From Argonema galeatum A003/A1 (lineage in GTDB: Bacteria > Cyanobacteriota > Cyanobacteriia > Cyanobacteriales > Aerosakkonemataceae), in contig NZ_JAIQZM010000001.1 in assembly GCF_023333595.1 (NCBI RefSeq), positions 529,917 through 593,916 on the forward strand: a DNA stretch of 64,000 nucleotides. Reading direction: 5' to 3'. Below the pieces are notes generated by a model, which was not told where the DNA came from, searched no databases, and saw nothing but the letters and a program-made list of their open reading frames with translations. The position numbers and the translations under genes were made by a program. Below, one piece after another: positions 41,601 to 51,233 of the stretch (its first letter is position 1; the number at the start of each line of letters is the position of its first letter).

Positions 41601-41753
41601 TTAGGTCAGATCGAAAAACAAATCTTCGTTTAAAACGTCTTCAAAAAAAGCGGGAGGTTCTTCCAAATTTTTATATTTGGTCACGCTGTAACAGACAAGA
41701 GCGGACACTTTTTGGGGTTTAACATGAGTGGAGTCAAAGACATTAATTATTTG
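41601..41753 (-). pseudogene. short protein-like ORF remnant
   Basis: Open frame with TAG upstream and TAA at 41601-41603, 50 codons, no ATG. The translation looks protein-like: IINVFDSTHVKPQKVSALVC, then YSVTKYKNLEEPPAFFEDVL and NEDLFFDLT. A GTG inside could start a 34-residue peptide. It lies in the 3' flank of the second nuclease-like gene. Family unknown. Confidence 0.3.
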
Positions 41754-42367
41754 CTATTCAAGTTAACTGGGGTCATTAAATACTTTAATATCCCAACTAT
41801 TTTACTGATATTATCAATAAAATAATCATTTAAATCGACTTCCATAAGTTGATTAGTAAGGCGTAAAAATTTCCAGTTTGTCCCTGTGGTGACAACCCCA
41901 TATATTTCGGTAATATTATTATTTCTTCTTTCATTAAAGAGTTGGGCGGCAATCATTTCTGCCATACATTGTGGGAGTCCAGCTTGAATATTATCATTTT
42001 TAGCTTCTACTAAGGCGACAACCGGAGCTTTAATGAGCAGTTGTTCGGGGGAGCGACTAATCAGAAAGTCACAAAACCCATTCAATCCTTTTTCTAAATC
42101 TACATTAAATTCTTTTCCTGAAAAAAAGCTTATCTGATACTGAAACTGTTTTCTAAGTTCTACTAAAAGAGGCGTAACAATTAATTCTGAGCGAGCTTTT
42201 TCGGTATTAATAGCTAAAGCTAAAGAAATATTTTCTTGCAGAGTTTGACTGAGAAGATCGCTATATTCAGATTCTGGTATATTTGCAAAAATGCCAACTC
42301 TGTCAGCAATAGTTATGCCAAAGTTGGTTTCAATCATTTCTAGGTTTGTGAATTGACTATATGACAT
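41747..42367 (-). CDS. PD-(D/E)XK nuclease-like protein, paralog 2
   Basis: 206 residues from ATG 42367 (MSYSQF) with a GGAGG box; the frame extends upstream to 42538 but that part has no counterpart in paralog 1. GLNGFCDFLISRSPEQ (Asp) and VVALVEAKNDNIQAGLPQCM (E-x-K) match the paralog, as do MIAAQLFNERR and YGVVTTGTNWKFLRL. Probably the same enzymatic activity. Separated from paralog 1 by a convergent Uma2 and a DUF29 gene. Confidence 0.75.
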   Translation of the reverse strand: MSYSQFTNLEMIETNFGITIADRVGIFANIPESEYSDLLSQTLQENISLALAINTEKARSELIVTPLLVELRKQFQYQISFFSGKEFNVDLEKGLNGFCDFLISRSPEQLLIKAPVVALVEAKNDNIQAGLPQCMAEMIAAQLFNERRNNNITEIYGVVTTGTNWKFLRLTNQLMEVDLNDYFIDNISKIVGILKYLMTPVNLNSK

Positions 42368-42748
42368 CTTTGCCTCCAGAGGACTACAGGCTAATGGCAG
42401 ATTTTCTTTGCTCTTTTTCGCTGGGAAAATTAGTACCCCATGACAAAATAAATACCAATCGGCTAATATATTGTCAAGAAAACTTTCATAATTGTTACTT
42501 TTATTCACTAAAAAACGTTTTGACCGAGTATTAGGCAACTCCTTACTAAATTAGTAGGTTGGATTACTCCCTTTGGGCCAGAAGATTATCTATCATTCTT
42601 TTTCCCCTCTGCCCCTCTGCCCCTCTGCGGCTTTTATAGATATTCTTTCAGCCAGAAAGGATTAAGCGCAGTGTAACGCACCCTCCAAAAGTTGGAGATT
42701 ACCAAGCGATATAATTGAGAAAGTTAGAGACGTTATTAGGAGGCAGTC

Positions 42749-42979
42749 ATGTTCGATCGCATTACGTTCGATCCGCAAATTATGGGAGGACGCGCTTGCA
42801 TTCGCGGAATGCGGATTACCGTTTCTTTGGTAATCAGTTTGGTAGCAAATAGAATGAGTGTAGAGGAAATTATCAAGGAGTATCCCGATTTGGAAGCGGA
42901 AGATATCAGTGCCTGCCTTCAGTATGCGGCATTCTTGGCAAGTGAAGAAGTTCGTCCATTTAGCGGGAGTACAGTGTGA
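42749..42979 (+). CDS. DUF433 antitoxin, module 3
   Basis: 76 residues. FDRITFDPQIMGGRACIRGM, then RITVSLVISLVANRMSVEEI and YPDLEAEDISACLQYAAFLA. This is the classic DUF433 order (the RACIRGMRI core). AGGAGG box 7 bases before the ATG. Much diverged from modules 1 and 2. Overlaps the DUF5615 start by 4 bases (GTGA). Confidence 0.92.
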   Translation: MFDRITFDPQIMGGRACIRGMRITVSLVISLVANRMSVEEIIKEYPDLEAEDISACLQYAAFLASEEVRPFSGSTV

Positions 42980-43338
42980 AATTTCTGGCAGATATGGGTA
43001 TTTCTATGACTGTTGTGCAGACACTCCGCCAATTGGGATATGATGCTGTTCACCTGCGGGAAGAACGCTTACAACGGTTACCAGATCCAGATATTTTGGA
43101 AAAGGCGAGACAAGAGGATAGGATTGTTTTAACATTTGACCTAGACTTTGGCGATTTGTTGGCTGTGAGTGCTGATGTTGCGCCAAGTGTAGTTATTTTT
43201 AGAGTGAAAAATACTGTTCCAGCATTTGTTAGTGCCAGACTGCTGTCAGTTATTTCAGAGTGTCGTGAGGATTTGGCAACTGGGGCAATTGTGACAGTAG
43301 AAAATAATCGCTATCGAGTACGAAAACTACCCATTTAG
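42976..43338 (+). CDS. DUF5615 PIN-like toxin, module 3
   Basis: 120 residues starting with GTG in GTGAAA. MKFLADMGISMTVVQTLRQL (first Asp at residue 6 context LADMG), YDAVHLREERLQRLPDPDIL, EKARQEDRIVLTFDLDFGDL with the DLDFGD acidic cluster. Canonical DUF5615 PIN-like nuclease; more typical than modules 1 and 2. Predicted toxin of the pair. Confidence 0.92.
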   Translation: MKFLADMGISMTVVQTLRQLGYDAVHLREERLQRLPDPDILEKARQEDRIVLTFDLDFGDLLAVSADVAPSVVIFRVKNTVPAFVSARLLSVISECREDLATGAIVTVENNRYRVRKLPI

Positions 43339-43372
43339 ATCTTAATATGGTAAATGGGTAATGGGTAATTTC

Positions 43373-43445
43373 AAATTTTAGATTTGAGATTTCAAATTTA
43401 ATAAATCTGAAATTATTCAATTTGCAATCTGAAATTACCCATTCT
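43373..43445. repeat. AAATTTTAGATTTGAGATTTC inverted repeat
   Basis: TTTCAAATTTTAGATTTGAG faces AATCTGAAATTACCCATT, similar to 14525-14606. It covers the DUF5615-carB convergent gap. Confidence 0.65.
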
Positions 43446-43453
43446 CCACTACC

Positions 43454-46400
43454 CTAGAAATAGTCTTGAATCGCTTTTACATCCAGGGGTGAGGATTGCA
43501 AACGTGCGATCGCAGCAGCACTAGCTTTGGCCCCGGCGATCGTGGTAATCACCGGCACTTTGTAAGCTAAGGCAGTACGCCGCAACAAACGCGCATCGGT
43601 TGCTGCTTCTTCCCCAGAAGGAGTGTTGAGAACTAGCTGAATTTTCTGATTTTTAATCGCGTCTACAATATGAGGACGCCCTTCGTGTACCTTCAGCACC
43701 AAACCGATCTTTTTCAAGCCATTTTCTTGGAGGACGCGACGAGTGCCATCGGTGGCGACAATATCAAAGCCTAATTCCATCAGTTCTTTTACTGCTGGAA
43801 CTATCGCTATTTTATCGCGATCGCTCATCGATACAAACACCGTTCCCGATAATGGCAACCGCACTCCCGCCGCCAATTCTGCTTTGGTAAACGCCTTGCC
43901 GAAATCCGTATCAATGCCCATCACTTCCCCAGTCGATCGCATTTCTGGGCCAAGTATAGTATCCGTACCGGGGAATTTATCAAAGGGCAATACCGCTTCT
44001 TTCACCGCAATGTGATTGGGTATAATTTCCTTAGTCAAACCCAACTCCTCCAAGGTTTTACCTGACATAATCAAAGAAGCCAGCTTCGCCAACGGCTTGC
44101 CAATTGCCTTCGATACGAACGGCACCGTGCGCGACGCCCTGGGATTTGCCTCTAAAATGTAAACCTGCGGTGCATAGCCATAAGCCCCTACGACGGCATA
44201 CTGAATATTCATCAAACCAATGACATTGAGGGCTTTTGCTAACCGGATTGTTTGCTCGCGAATTGTTTGCAGAATTGCCGGAGATAGAGAAGTTGTTGGC
44301 AGGGTGCAAGCAGAATCACCTGAGTGAATTCCCGCTTGTTCGATGTGTTCCATGATACCGCCAATCACAACATTTCCAGTGCTATCGGCGATCGCATCCA
44401 CATCCACTTCAACCGCATTTTCCAAGAACTTATCAATTAGCACAGGTTTTTCCGGTTCAACCTGCACCGCCATCGTCATGTAACGATCCAAATCCTTATC
44501 CGAGTAGACGATTTCCATTGCGCGTCCGCCCAAAACGTAGCTGGGACGAACCACTACCGGATAACCAATTCGCCGTGCAATAGTCAGCGCTTCCTGTTCA
44601 GAACGAGCAATTCCATTTTCAGCCGTCAGCAAATGCAGTTTTTGGACAATTTCATCAAACCGTTCTCGGTCTTCCGCAATGTCGATCGAATCGGGAGATG
44701 TTCCCCAAATTTTCGTACCGAGTTCTGGATGATTGAGGAGTGCTTCTTGCAGTGGAAGTGCCAATTTCAGTGGCGTTTGACCGCCAAACTGGATAATAAT
44801 TCCGACTGGTTTTTCCGTTTCGATGATATTGAGAACATCTTCCTTGGTGAGGGGTTCAAAATAGAGGCGATCGCTCGTATCGTAATCCGTCGAAACCGTC
44901 TCTGGATTAGAATTAACCATGATCGTCTCAAATCCTGCACCCCGCAAAGCGTAGGCAGCGTGACAGCAGCAATAGTCAAACTCAATCCCTTGCCCGATGC
45001 GATTCGGCCCACCACCCAAAATCATCACCTTTTGTTTATCGGATGGTAGCACTTCCGATTCCCCTTGCAACGGGTAATTGAGAGATACTGAATTTTCAGC
45101 ATCTTCCCCACAACCCATTTCATAAGTGGAATAGTGATAAGGAGTAAACGCCTCAAATTCCGCCGCACAAGTATCTACAGTTTTGTAAATAGGCAGAACG
45201 CCCAAGCGCTTGCGATACTCCCGCACATCGTCTTCTTTGGTTTTGGTGGCAAAGGCAATTTGGCGATCGCTATATCCCTGTTGCTTGATCGCAAACAACT
45301 CCTCTTTTTTCAGTTGTTCCAAAGGAGTGCGTTTCAGGAATTTCTCGGTTTCCAGCAATTCCTTCATCTTATCTAAAAACCAAGGGTCAATTCCCGTTAG
45401 TTCATAAATATCTTCTACCGACATTCCCATCTGCATCGCGTGACGCACAGTGAAAATCCGTTCGGGATTCGGCGTCCGCAACTGGGCGCGGATTTGTTCC
45501 AAAGAAGCCAATTTTTCCGTTTTGTCGCAACCCCAACCGGCGCGACCCGTTTCTAAACTTCGCAACGCCTTCTGGAACGATTCGCAGAACGTCCGTCCGA
45601 TCGCCATTGCTTCTCCCACCGATTTCATTTGCGTTGTCAGTATCGCTGGCGTTCCCGGAAACTTTTCAAACGCAAAGCGGGGGATTTTCGTTACCACATA
45701 GTCAATCGTCGGTTCAAACGATGCCGGAGTCTTTTTCGTAATATCATTATTAATTTCATCCAGCGTGTAACCCACCGCCAATTTAGCCGCAAATTTGGCA
45801 ATGGGGAACCCAGTAGCCTTGGAAGCTAATGCCGATGAACGAGATACACGGGGGTTCATTTCAATGACAATCATGTCGCCGTTCACCGGATTGACGGCAA
45901 ACTGGATATTAGATCCGCCAGTTTCTACGCCAATTTCGCGGATAATCTTGATGGAGGCATCCCGCAGCCGTTGGTATTCCTTGTCGGTCAGCGTTTGTGC
46001 TGGTGCTACCGTGATCGAGTCGCCCGTGTGGATGCCCATCGGGTCTAGGTTTTCGATCGAACAGATAATCACTACGTTATCTGCTAGATCTCGCATCACC
46101 TCTAATTCATATTCTTTCCAGCCTAGAAGCGACTGTTCGATCAAAATTTGGGAAACCGGACTGGCATCTATGCCTACCTGGGCCATTTCTTCAAATTCTT
46201 CTTGGTTGTAGGCGATCCCACCACCCGACCCTCCCATCGTAAAAGCTGGTCGAATAATTAGGGGATAGCTGCCAATTTGGTGACCGATCGTCTTAGCTTC
46301 GTTTACATTGGAGGCGATGCCAGAGGGACAGACACCTACCCCAATTTTTTCCATCGCTTCTTTAAAGAGCTTTCGGTCTTCTGCTTTTTCGATCGCTTCC

Positions 46401-46759
46401 AGTTTAGCTCCAATCAATTCGACGCCGTACCGTTCCAAGACGCCATTTTTTGATAAGGCTACAGCTAAATTTAGCGCCGTTTGCCCGCCCATCGTCGGCA
46501 GCAGGGCGTCGGGACGCTCTTTGGCAATCACTTTTTCCACCATTTCAGGCGTCAGCGGCTCAATATAGGTGCGATCTGCCGTTTCTGGATCGGTCATAAT
46601 GGTGGCTGGGTTGGAGTTAACCAAGACCACCTCGTAGCCTTCACTGCGTAGTGCTTTGCAAGCCTGAGTGCCCGAATAGTCGAATTCGCAGGCTTGGCCG
46701 ATTACAATTGGGCCAGAACCCAACAGCAGGATTTTGTGGAGGTCGTTACGACGAGGCAT
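43454..46759 (-). CDS. carB: carbamoyl-phosphate synthase large subunit
   Basis: 1101 residues. Synthesises carbamoyl phosphate from bicarbonate, ammonia (from CarA) and 2 ATP for pyrimidines and arginine. Two homologous ATP-grasp halves: [20 protein letters not shown] near 9-28 and [20 protein letters not shown] near 580, each with [24 protein letters not shown] (here once with ALASKATG) or [20 protein letters not shown] loops, and a C-terminal MGS-like allosteric domain ([15 protein letters not shown]). Length is typical. carA is not in the window, as usual in cyanobacteria. Confidence 0.98.
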   Translation of the reverse strand: MPRRNDLHKILLLGSGPIVIGQACEFDYSGTQACKALRSEGYEVVLVNSNPATIMTDPETADRTYIEPLTPEMVEKVIAKERPDALLPTMGGQTALNLAVALSKNGVLERYGVELIGAKLEAIEKAEDRKLFKEAMEKIGVGVCPSGIASNVNEAKTIGHQIGSYPLIIRPAFTMGGSGGGIAYNQEEFEEMAQVGIDASPVSQILIEQSLLGWKEYELEVMRDLADNVVIICSIENLDPMGIHTGDSITVAPAQTLTDKEYQRLRDASIKIIREIGVETGGSNIQFAVNPVNGDMIVIEMNPRVSRSSALASKATGFPIAKFAAKLAVGYTLDEINNDITKKTPASFEPTIDYVVTKIPRFAFEKFPGTPAILTTQMKSVGEAMAIGRTFCESFQKALRSLETGRAGWGCDKTEKLASLEQIRAQLRTPNPERIFTVRHAMQMGMSVEDIYELTGIDPWFLDKMKELLETEKFLKRTPLEQLKKEELFAIKQQGYSDRQIAFATKTKEDDVREYRKRLGVLPIYKTVDTCAAEFEAFTPYHYSTYEMGCGEDAENSVSLNYPLQGESEVLPSDKQKVMILGGGPNRIGQGIEFDYCCCHAAYALRGAGFETIMVNSNPETVSTDYDTSDRLYFEPLTKEDVLNIIETEKPVGIIIQFGGQTPLKLALPLQEALLNHPELGTKIWGTSPDSIDIAEDRERFDEIVQKLHLLTAENGIARSEQEALTIARRIGYPVVVRPSYVLGGRAMEIVYSDKDLDRYMTMAVQVEPEKPVLIDKFLENAVEVDVDAIADSTGNVVIGGIMEHIEQAGIHSGDSACTLPTTSLSPAILQTIREQTIRLAKALNVIGLMNIQYAVVGAYGYAPQVYILEANPRASRTVPFVSKAIGKPLAKLASLIMSGKTLEELGLTKEIIPNHIAVKEAVLPFDKFPGTDTILGPEMRSTGEVMGIDTDFGKAFTKAELAAGVRLPLSGTVFVSMSDRDKIAIVPAVKELMELGFDIVATDGTRRVLQENGLKKIGLVLKVHEGRPHIVDAIKNQKIQLVLNTPSGEEAATDARLLRRTALAYKVPVITTIAGAKASAAAIARLQSSPLDVKAIQDYF

Positions 46760-46894
46760 AATGATTGCTTTGGAGTAAGGGTGTGCAAATCCAACCCATT
46801 TTAAGGGGTTTCCTCCAAGTAGAAGCGGTTGTTACACTACACTTTTCCAAGGTTCCATGACAAATTGGCTGTAATTGGTCAAAAGTCAAGAAGG

Positions 46895-47090
46895 GGCTAG
46901 GGGCTAGGGGCGAGCGTTGAGGGAAGAGAGAAGAGGGGGAAGATCTGCAAAATCCCACTCCCCCACTCCCCCACTCCCCCACTCTCCCACTCCCCCACTC
47001 CCCCACTCCCCCACTCTCCCACTTCCCCTAGCCCCCAATCCCTTCTTGACTTTTGACTTTTGAATGAGTGACTTTTGACTTTTCTTGACC
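46895..47090. repeat. CCCCACTCC tandem repeats and GGGGCTA repeats
   Basis: About eight near-perfect 9-10-bp units of CCCCCACTC / CCCACTCTCC (46955-47020), preceded by GGGGCTAGGGGCTAGGG and followed by TTTTGACTTTTGAATGAG repeats. It occupies the 315-base gap between carB and the following gene; no gene seen. Confidence 0.85.
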
Positions 47091-47098
47091 CTACCCCT

Positions 47099-47833
47099 AT
47101 GCTAAACCTCGACGGCTTTATCCCAAACGAGATGATGCTTGCACAGCAACATCCTTTAGCTGAAAACCTGACTCAACTGCTTCCCGATGCGGAAGAAGCA
47201 TCTACTAAGGAGATCTGGGAAATCCAATTGCGCGATCGCATTCCCGGTATCATTAAACGACTGATTCCGCTCAATCCCCTCATGTCTTGGGAATACTGGT
47301 GGTGCGTTCCCGATAGGATACTATTGCCTGAAGATGTGGAAGTTTTGCAGAGCGATCGGCCCAGACTTGAAGCGATCTTAGGCAAACTCGTTTGGCTGCT
47401 GGGCGGACACTGCTTTGGAGAGAATACTCGCTGGGATGGGGATTCGTCCCCGGTTTATAATTGGCAGCAGGTACTGGCGTTTGTGGAAGCTTGCGGAATG
47501 AAACCGGACTTGTTGGATATCGATTTTCTGCCGACTGCGATCGAACCCACTCCCAACCTCTCACGCAACAAACACAAAAGTACAGAAAAACCCCAAGAAT
47601 ATGTTGCCATTGAACCAGCCCACTGGCACATCGAATTTTTCCAGATTCAACCCATAGAGGGAGGTTTTGAACTCGCTCTGCCCAAAAAATTATGTAGCTG
47701 CCAAATCTGGACTGGCAGACCTTTCATCAAAAACTTGCAAACAGGAGAAACTTTGACGCGCTATGACTTATGGGTTTCCAGCCCACACGATTTTAGTACG
47801 CCCTCTTGGTTTAAGTCATTGACCAGCAATTAG
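47099..47833 (+). CDS. conserved hypothetical cyanobacterial protein
   Basis: 244 residues from ATG 47099; a start at 47075 lies in repeat DNA. No known motif. Visible: SWEYWWCVPDRILLPEDVEV, LEAILGKLVWLLGGHCFGEN and ACGMKPDLLDIDFLP, then a charged linker and WHIEFFQIQPIEGGFELALP. Soluble, no signal peptide. It resembles cyanobacterial proteins of unknown function. Nothing in the context (carB divergent, CHAD downstream) suggests a role. Confidence 0.6.
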   Translation: MLNLDGFIPNEMMLAQQHPLAENLTQLLPDAEEASTKEIWEIQLRDRIPGIIKRLIPLNPLMSWEYWWCVPDRILLPEDVEVLQSDRPRLEAILGKLVWLLGGHCFGENTRWDGDSSPVYNWQQVLAFVEACGMKPDLLDIDFLPTAIEPTPNLSRNKHKSTEKPQEYVAIEPAHWHIEFFQIQPIEGGFELALPKKLCSCQIWTGRPFIKNLQTGETLTRYDLWVSSPHDFSTPSWFKSLTSN

Positions 47834-47922
47834 TTCAGAAATAGTATCATAGAGTTTCTGAATATGAAGCTTTCAACCCCAGGCTAATTATTGCTACCGA
47901 CTATGCTTTTGGAGAACTAATT

Positions 47923-48972
47923 ATGACAGCAGACACCGCAACAAGAGCAAAAACTTTGGGCGACTTTGCTCATTTAGCAATTGAGAAACACTTTCACAAA
48001 ACAATCAAGCACGAAGCCGATGTTCTCAAAGACAAAGATCCCGAAGCCTTGCACCAAATGCGCGTCGGTATGCGTCGCCTGCGGACAGCCGTAACGGGTT
48101 TCGCACCCGCTTTAGATCTGCCAAAATACGCTCAAGACAAACATATTGCCAAAATTGCTCGCATTCTGGGAACGCTGCGAGACTTAGACGTTCTTGAGGA
48201 AGCGTTCATAAGTCATTACCAACCTGCTTTGCCGAAGTCCGAACAGAAAGTTGTCGATACTGCTTTGAAGCATCTGGCTCAACAGCGTCAACAGGCTTTC
48301 AACGAAGTAAAAACAACTCTAGAAAAGTCGCGCTATCAGGATCTAAAGCAGGCTTTTATAGAGTGGCTGAAACAACCTTCTTATCAGCAGCAGGCTGATT
48401 TACCTATTCAATCGGTGCTACCGGATTTACTGTTACCTCAAGTAAGTCAGTTGTTGCTTCACCCTGGTTGGTTGGTGGGAACCAAAGCTGAGAATGCAGA
48501 AATTCAGGCGCTCACGAATATGAGTCATGAAACGGTAGAACAAGAATTAGCGCTGCATAAAGATGTTCTGCACAGCCTCCGCAAACAAACTAAGCGCGTG
48601 CGCTACCAAATGGAGTTATTTACTAACTTTTATGGAGCGACTTATAACGCTTATTTGGAAGACATAAAGACAATTCAAGGTATATTGGGAGAAATTCAAG
48701 ATAGCGTTGTTTTAGCCGATTTTCTTGCCAAAGCTTTGGATTTAAAAGCCGATAAATTACCTCCCAATCTGTCTGAAAAGTTAGCCGAAAGTCGTTATCA
48801 AGCTTGGCAGCAGTGGCAACCATTCCAAATCCGATATTTAAATCTTCAAATCAGACAATCTTTCCGCTCAGAACTTCTGCGACCTAAAGAAATGTACGGC
48901 AATGAGCAATATGATAATACGGGCGAATCTAGTAATGGAACAGTAAAAATAAAAGAAAGAAAAAAAAGCTAA
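47923..48972 (+). CDS. CHAD-domain protein
   Basis: 349 residues. CHAD (conserved histidine alpha-helical domain) binds inorganic polyphosphate. Typical blocks: IEKHFHKTIKHEADVLKDKD, EALHQMRVGMRRLRTAVTGF and LGTLRDLDVLEEAF in the first half, then HSLRKQTKRVRYQMELFTNF and IQGILGEIQDSVVLADFLAK in the second. Basic patches RVGMRRLR and RKQTKRVR would contact polyphosphate. No CYTH domain is fused here. The Lys-rich tail (KIKERKKS) is unusual. Confidence 0.93.
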   Translation: MTADTATRAKTLGDFAHLAIEKHFHKTIKHEADVLKDKDPEALHQMRVGMRRLRTAVTGFAPALDLPKYAQDKHIAKIARILGTLRDLDVLEEAFISHYQPALPKSEQKVVDTALKHLAQQRQQAFNEVKTTLEKSRYQDLKQAFIEWLKQPSYQQQADLPIQSVLPDLLLPQVSQLLLHPGWLVGTKAENAEIQALTNMSHETVEQELALHKDVLHSLRKQTKRVRYQMELFTNFYGATYNAYLEDIKTIQGILGEIQDSVVLADFLAKALDLKADKLPPNLSEKLAESRYQAWQQWQPFQIRYLNLQIRQSFRSELLRPKEMYGNEQYDNTGESSNGTVKIKERKKS

Positions 48973-49141
48973 TTTTTTATTACTTTTGCTTTCTTTACAT
49001 CGCTTCCAGGCGTTGGCGCAGCTTGCTGCTTAGAGCAGTTGTATAGTCAAAAATCAAGACATTCATCCCAAAAAATTAAATATCAGAGCATAGTCATCTC
49101 CGATCAATCGCTTTAATCTTTGCTGTATCTAATTTTTTATA

Positions 49142-49213
<72 letters not shown>

Positions 49214-49268
49214 ATGAATTTTTAATATAACACAGGTAGCGCCAATCCACAACCAGCAGGAAACAATA

Positions 49269-50000
49269 TTAATCTCCCTGGGGACACTCATCCCATAAAG
49301 TTGTGGTTTCTCGCAAACTTAAATGGTCGCCATTTCCCAAAATTAAGTGATCGAGTAGGGGTATAGCCAAAAACTGCGCCCCTGTTAATAGCTGCTTCGT
49401 TAAATTGATGTCTTCCTGACTTGGCTCGACGTTCCCAGATGGATGGTTGTGCGCTACTATAACCCGCGTAGCTCCTTGTCTGATTACTTCTCGGAAAATC
49501 TCTCGCGGATGCGCCAATGTCTCTGTCGCTGTACCAATGGTAATTACCTGCGTCCCCATCAACCTATTCTTGACATCCAGTAACAAAACCGCGAATCTTT
49601 CCTGAGCTTGCCACATTAAATCGTTGCTGAGTGTAGCGGCGGCGGCAGCAGGACTATCAATTGTGGCCCGATCGAGCGGTCGCGTGGCAAAAGCTCTCTT
49701 CCCTAATTCGATCGCCGCTAAAATCGTTGTCGCCTTGGCTGGGCCAATTCCAGGGATCTCCATCAACTCGGCAGCACTAATATCCCTCAATACCGCCAGG
49801 GGGTCTCGTCCGTGTTGGCTCAATTGTTGCAAAATATATTGTCCTAAGCCTACCGCAGACAGTTTACCAGGCCCCTGACCAGTACCCAATAAAATTGCAA
49901 TCAGTTCCGCAGTGGCAAGACTCTTGGGGCCATGAGTCATCAATCTTTCGCGGGGACGTTCGCTGGTAGGTATGTCTGCAATTCTCAGGCAATAGGTCAT
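49269..50000 (-). CDS. radC: RadC-family JAMM-domain protein
   Basis: 243 residues from ATG 50000 (MTYCLRIAD); 31 further upstream codons translate GGGGGACAA repeats and are rejected. N-terminal RadC helix-hairpin-helix ([20 protein letters not shown]), then the JAMM metalloprotease-like domain with [18 protein letters not shown] (HxH...S...D zinc motif) and [16 protein letters not shown]. Long annotated as DNA repair; real activity uncertain. Convergence with the tRNA on one side and divergent repeat on the other. Confidence 0.94.
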   Translation of the reverse strand: MTYCLRIADIPTSERPRERLMTHGPKSLATAELIAILLGTGQGPGKLSAVGLGQYILQQLSQHGRDPLAVLRDISAAELMEIPGIGPAKATTILAAIELGKRAFATRPLDRATIDSPAAAAATLSNDLMWQAQERFAVLLLDVKNRLMGTQVITIGTATETLAHPREIFREVIRQGATRVIVAHNHPSGNVEPSQEDINLTKQLLTGAQFLAIPLLDHLILGNGDHLSLRETTTLWDECPQGD

Positions 50001-50034
50001 AGATAGCACCGGCCATACTGAAACGGGTGTGGTC

Positions 50035-50112
50035 AAAAACAGTTGGTGATAGGGGGGACAAGGGGGACAAGGGGGACACTTTGTGCCAACCAACTACTTA
50101 TGACCGCACCCT
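50035..50112. repeat. GGGGGACAA repeat element (unoccupied copy)
   Basis: GTCAAAAACAGTTGGTGATA to CCAACCAACTACTTATGACC, with three GGGGGACAA units inside. A second copy at 57896-58090 is interrupted by a MITE (separate entry), so this one shows the empty site. Confidence 0.85.
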
Positions 50113-50213
50113 ACTGAAACACAAATATATAACTACAGAGGGTTGTTGCAAATAAGTTAAAAATAATAAGCTTTAGATTGGGCATTGGGCATTGAGATGA
50201 AGGACGAAGATAG

Positions 50214-51137
50214 ATGAGTCGGCGAGCGCTGTTGTTAGTGAACGGTCATTCCCGGCGGGGTAAAGAAAACCTCTCCCAGGCGGTTAGCCAATTGCAAGCA
50301 TTAGGCTTTGATGTTCTAGATAAATCAGCCGAACAATCAAAGCTGGCACCTTCTGTGATTCGTAAATATAGCGATCGCGTCGATTTAGCAATCATCGGTG
50401 GCGGCGATGGCACCCTCAATGCTGTAGCAGAAGCTCTCATCGAAACACAACTTCCCTTGGGTATCCTACCTTTGGGAACAGCTAACGACTTGGCGAGGAC
50501 TCTGGGAATTCCCACAGATTTATCCGCAGCTTGCGAAATCATTGCCAACGGTCAAGTAAAGCACATCGACTTAGGTTGCGTTAATGGCAAACTCTTCTTT
50601 AACGTAGCCAGTCTGGGTCTGAGCGTGAAAATCACCCAGCAGCTAAACAAAGAAGTCAAGCAACAGTGGGGTGTGCTGGCTTATGCTGCAACGGCCATAC
50701 AGGTAGTTTGGCAAGCGCGACCCTTCTGGGCAGAGATCCGTCAGAGCGATCGTACAATTCGAGTCAAAACATTGCAAATTGCCGTCGGCAACGGTCTATA
50801 CTACGGCGGTGGTATGATTGTCCGGGATGACGCTAAAATCAACGACCAAAGACTAGATCTGTATAGCCTGGAAACTAAGCACTGGTGGGATCTACTGCTA
50901 CGGCTACCCGCAATCAAACAAGGACAGCACGCCGAGTGGCCTGGTGTTCGTACCCTTGAAGGTCAGGAATTTGAAATAACGACGATCGAACCCCGCCCCA
51001 TCAACACCGATGGCGAGGTAACGACATACACTCCGGCTAAATTCCGCCTTATACCTCAAGCTTTGCCAGTTATCGTGCCCAAAACATCAGAAATTCCAGG
51101 TTTAGCTGAAGAGACGTTGGGCAACGCAGTGATATAA
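50214..51137 (+). CDS. YegS/diacylglycerol kinase-like lipid kinase
   Basis: 307 residues. NAD-kinase/DAGK catalytic fold: RALLLVNGHSRRGKENLSQA, IIGGGDGTLNAVAEAL (GGDGT nucleotide loop), LPLGILPLGTANDLARTLGI and HIDLGCVNGKLFFNVASLGL, then the C-terminal beta domain with the INTDGEV loop. Phosphorylates a membrane lipid; substrate unknown. Single gene, TnpB-like gene 96 bases downstream. Confidence 0.92.
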   Translation: MSRRALLLVNGHSRRGKENLSQAVSQLQALGFDVLDKSAEQSKLAPSVIRKYSDRVDLAIIGGGDGTLNAVAEALIETQLPLGILPLGTANDLARTLGIPTDLSAACEIIANGQVKHIDLGCVNGKLFFNVASLGLSVKITQQLNKEVKQQWGVLAYAATAIQVVWQARPFWAEIRQSDRTIRVKTLQIAVGNGLYYGGGMIVRDDAKINDQRLDLYSLETKHWWDLLLRLPAIKQGQHAEWPGVRTLEGQEFEITTIEPRPINTDGEVTTYTPAKFRLIPQALPVIVPKTSEIPGLAEETLGNAVI

Positions 51138-51233
51138 GAACAGCGGTTGGCGCTCTTAAGGTAGCATCCGCTCATCAAATTAAAGCCTTATGATTACTAC
51201 CCAGACTATGTTAACCTTGAGTAAAGAAATTCA

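Noticed and set aside
46746..47006. 86-codon minus frame beginning MGEWGSGRVGEWGSG
   Set aside because: Translation of the CCCCCACTC tandem repeat.
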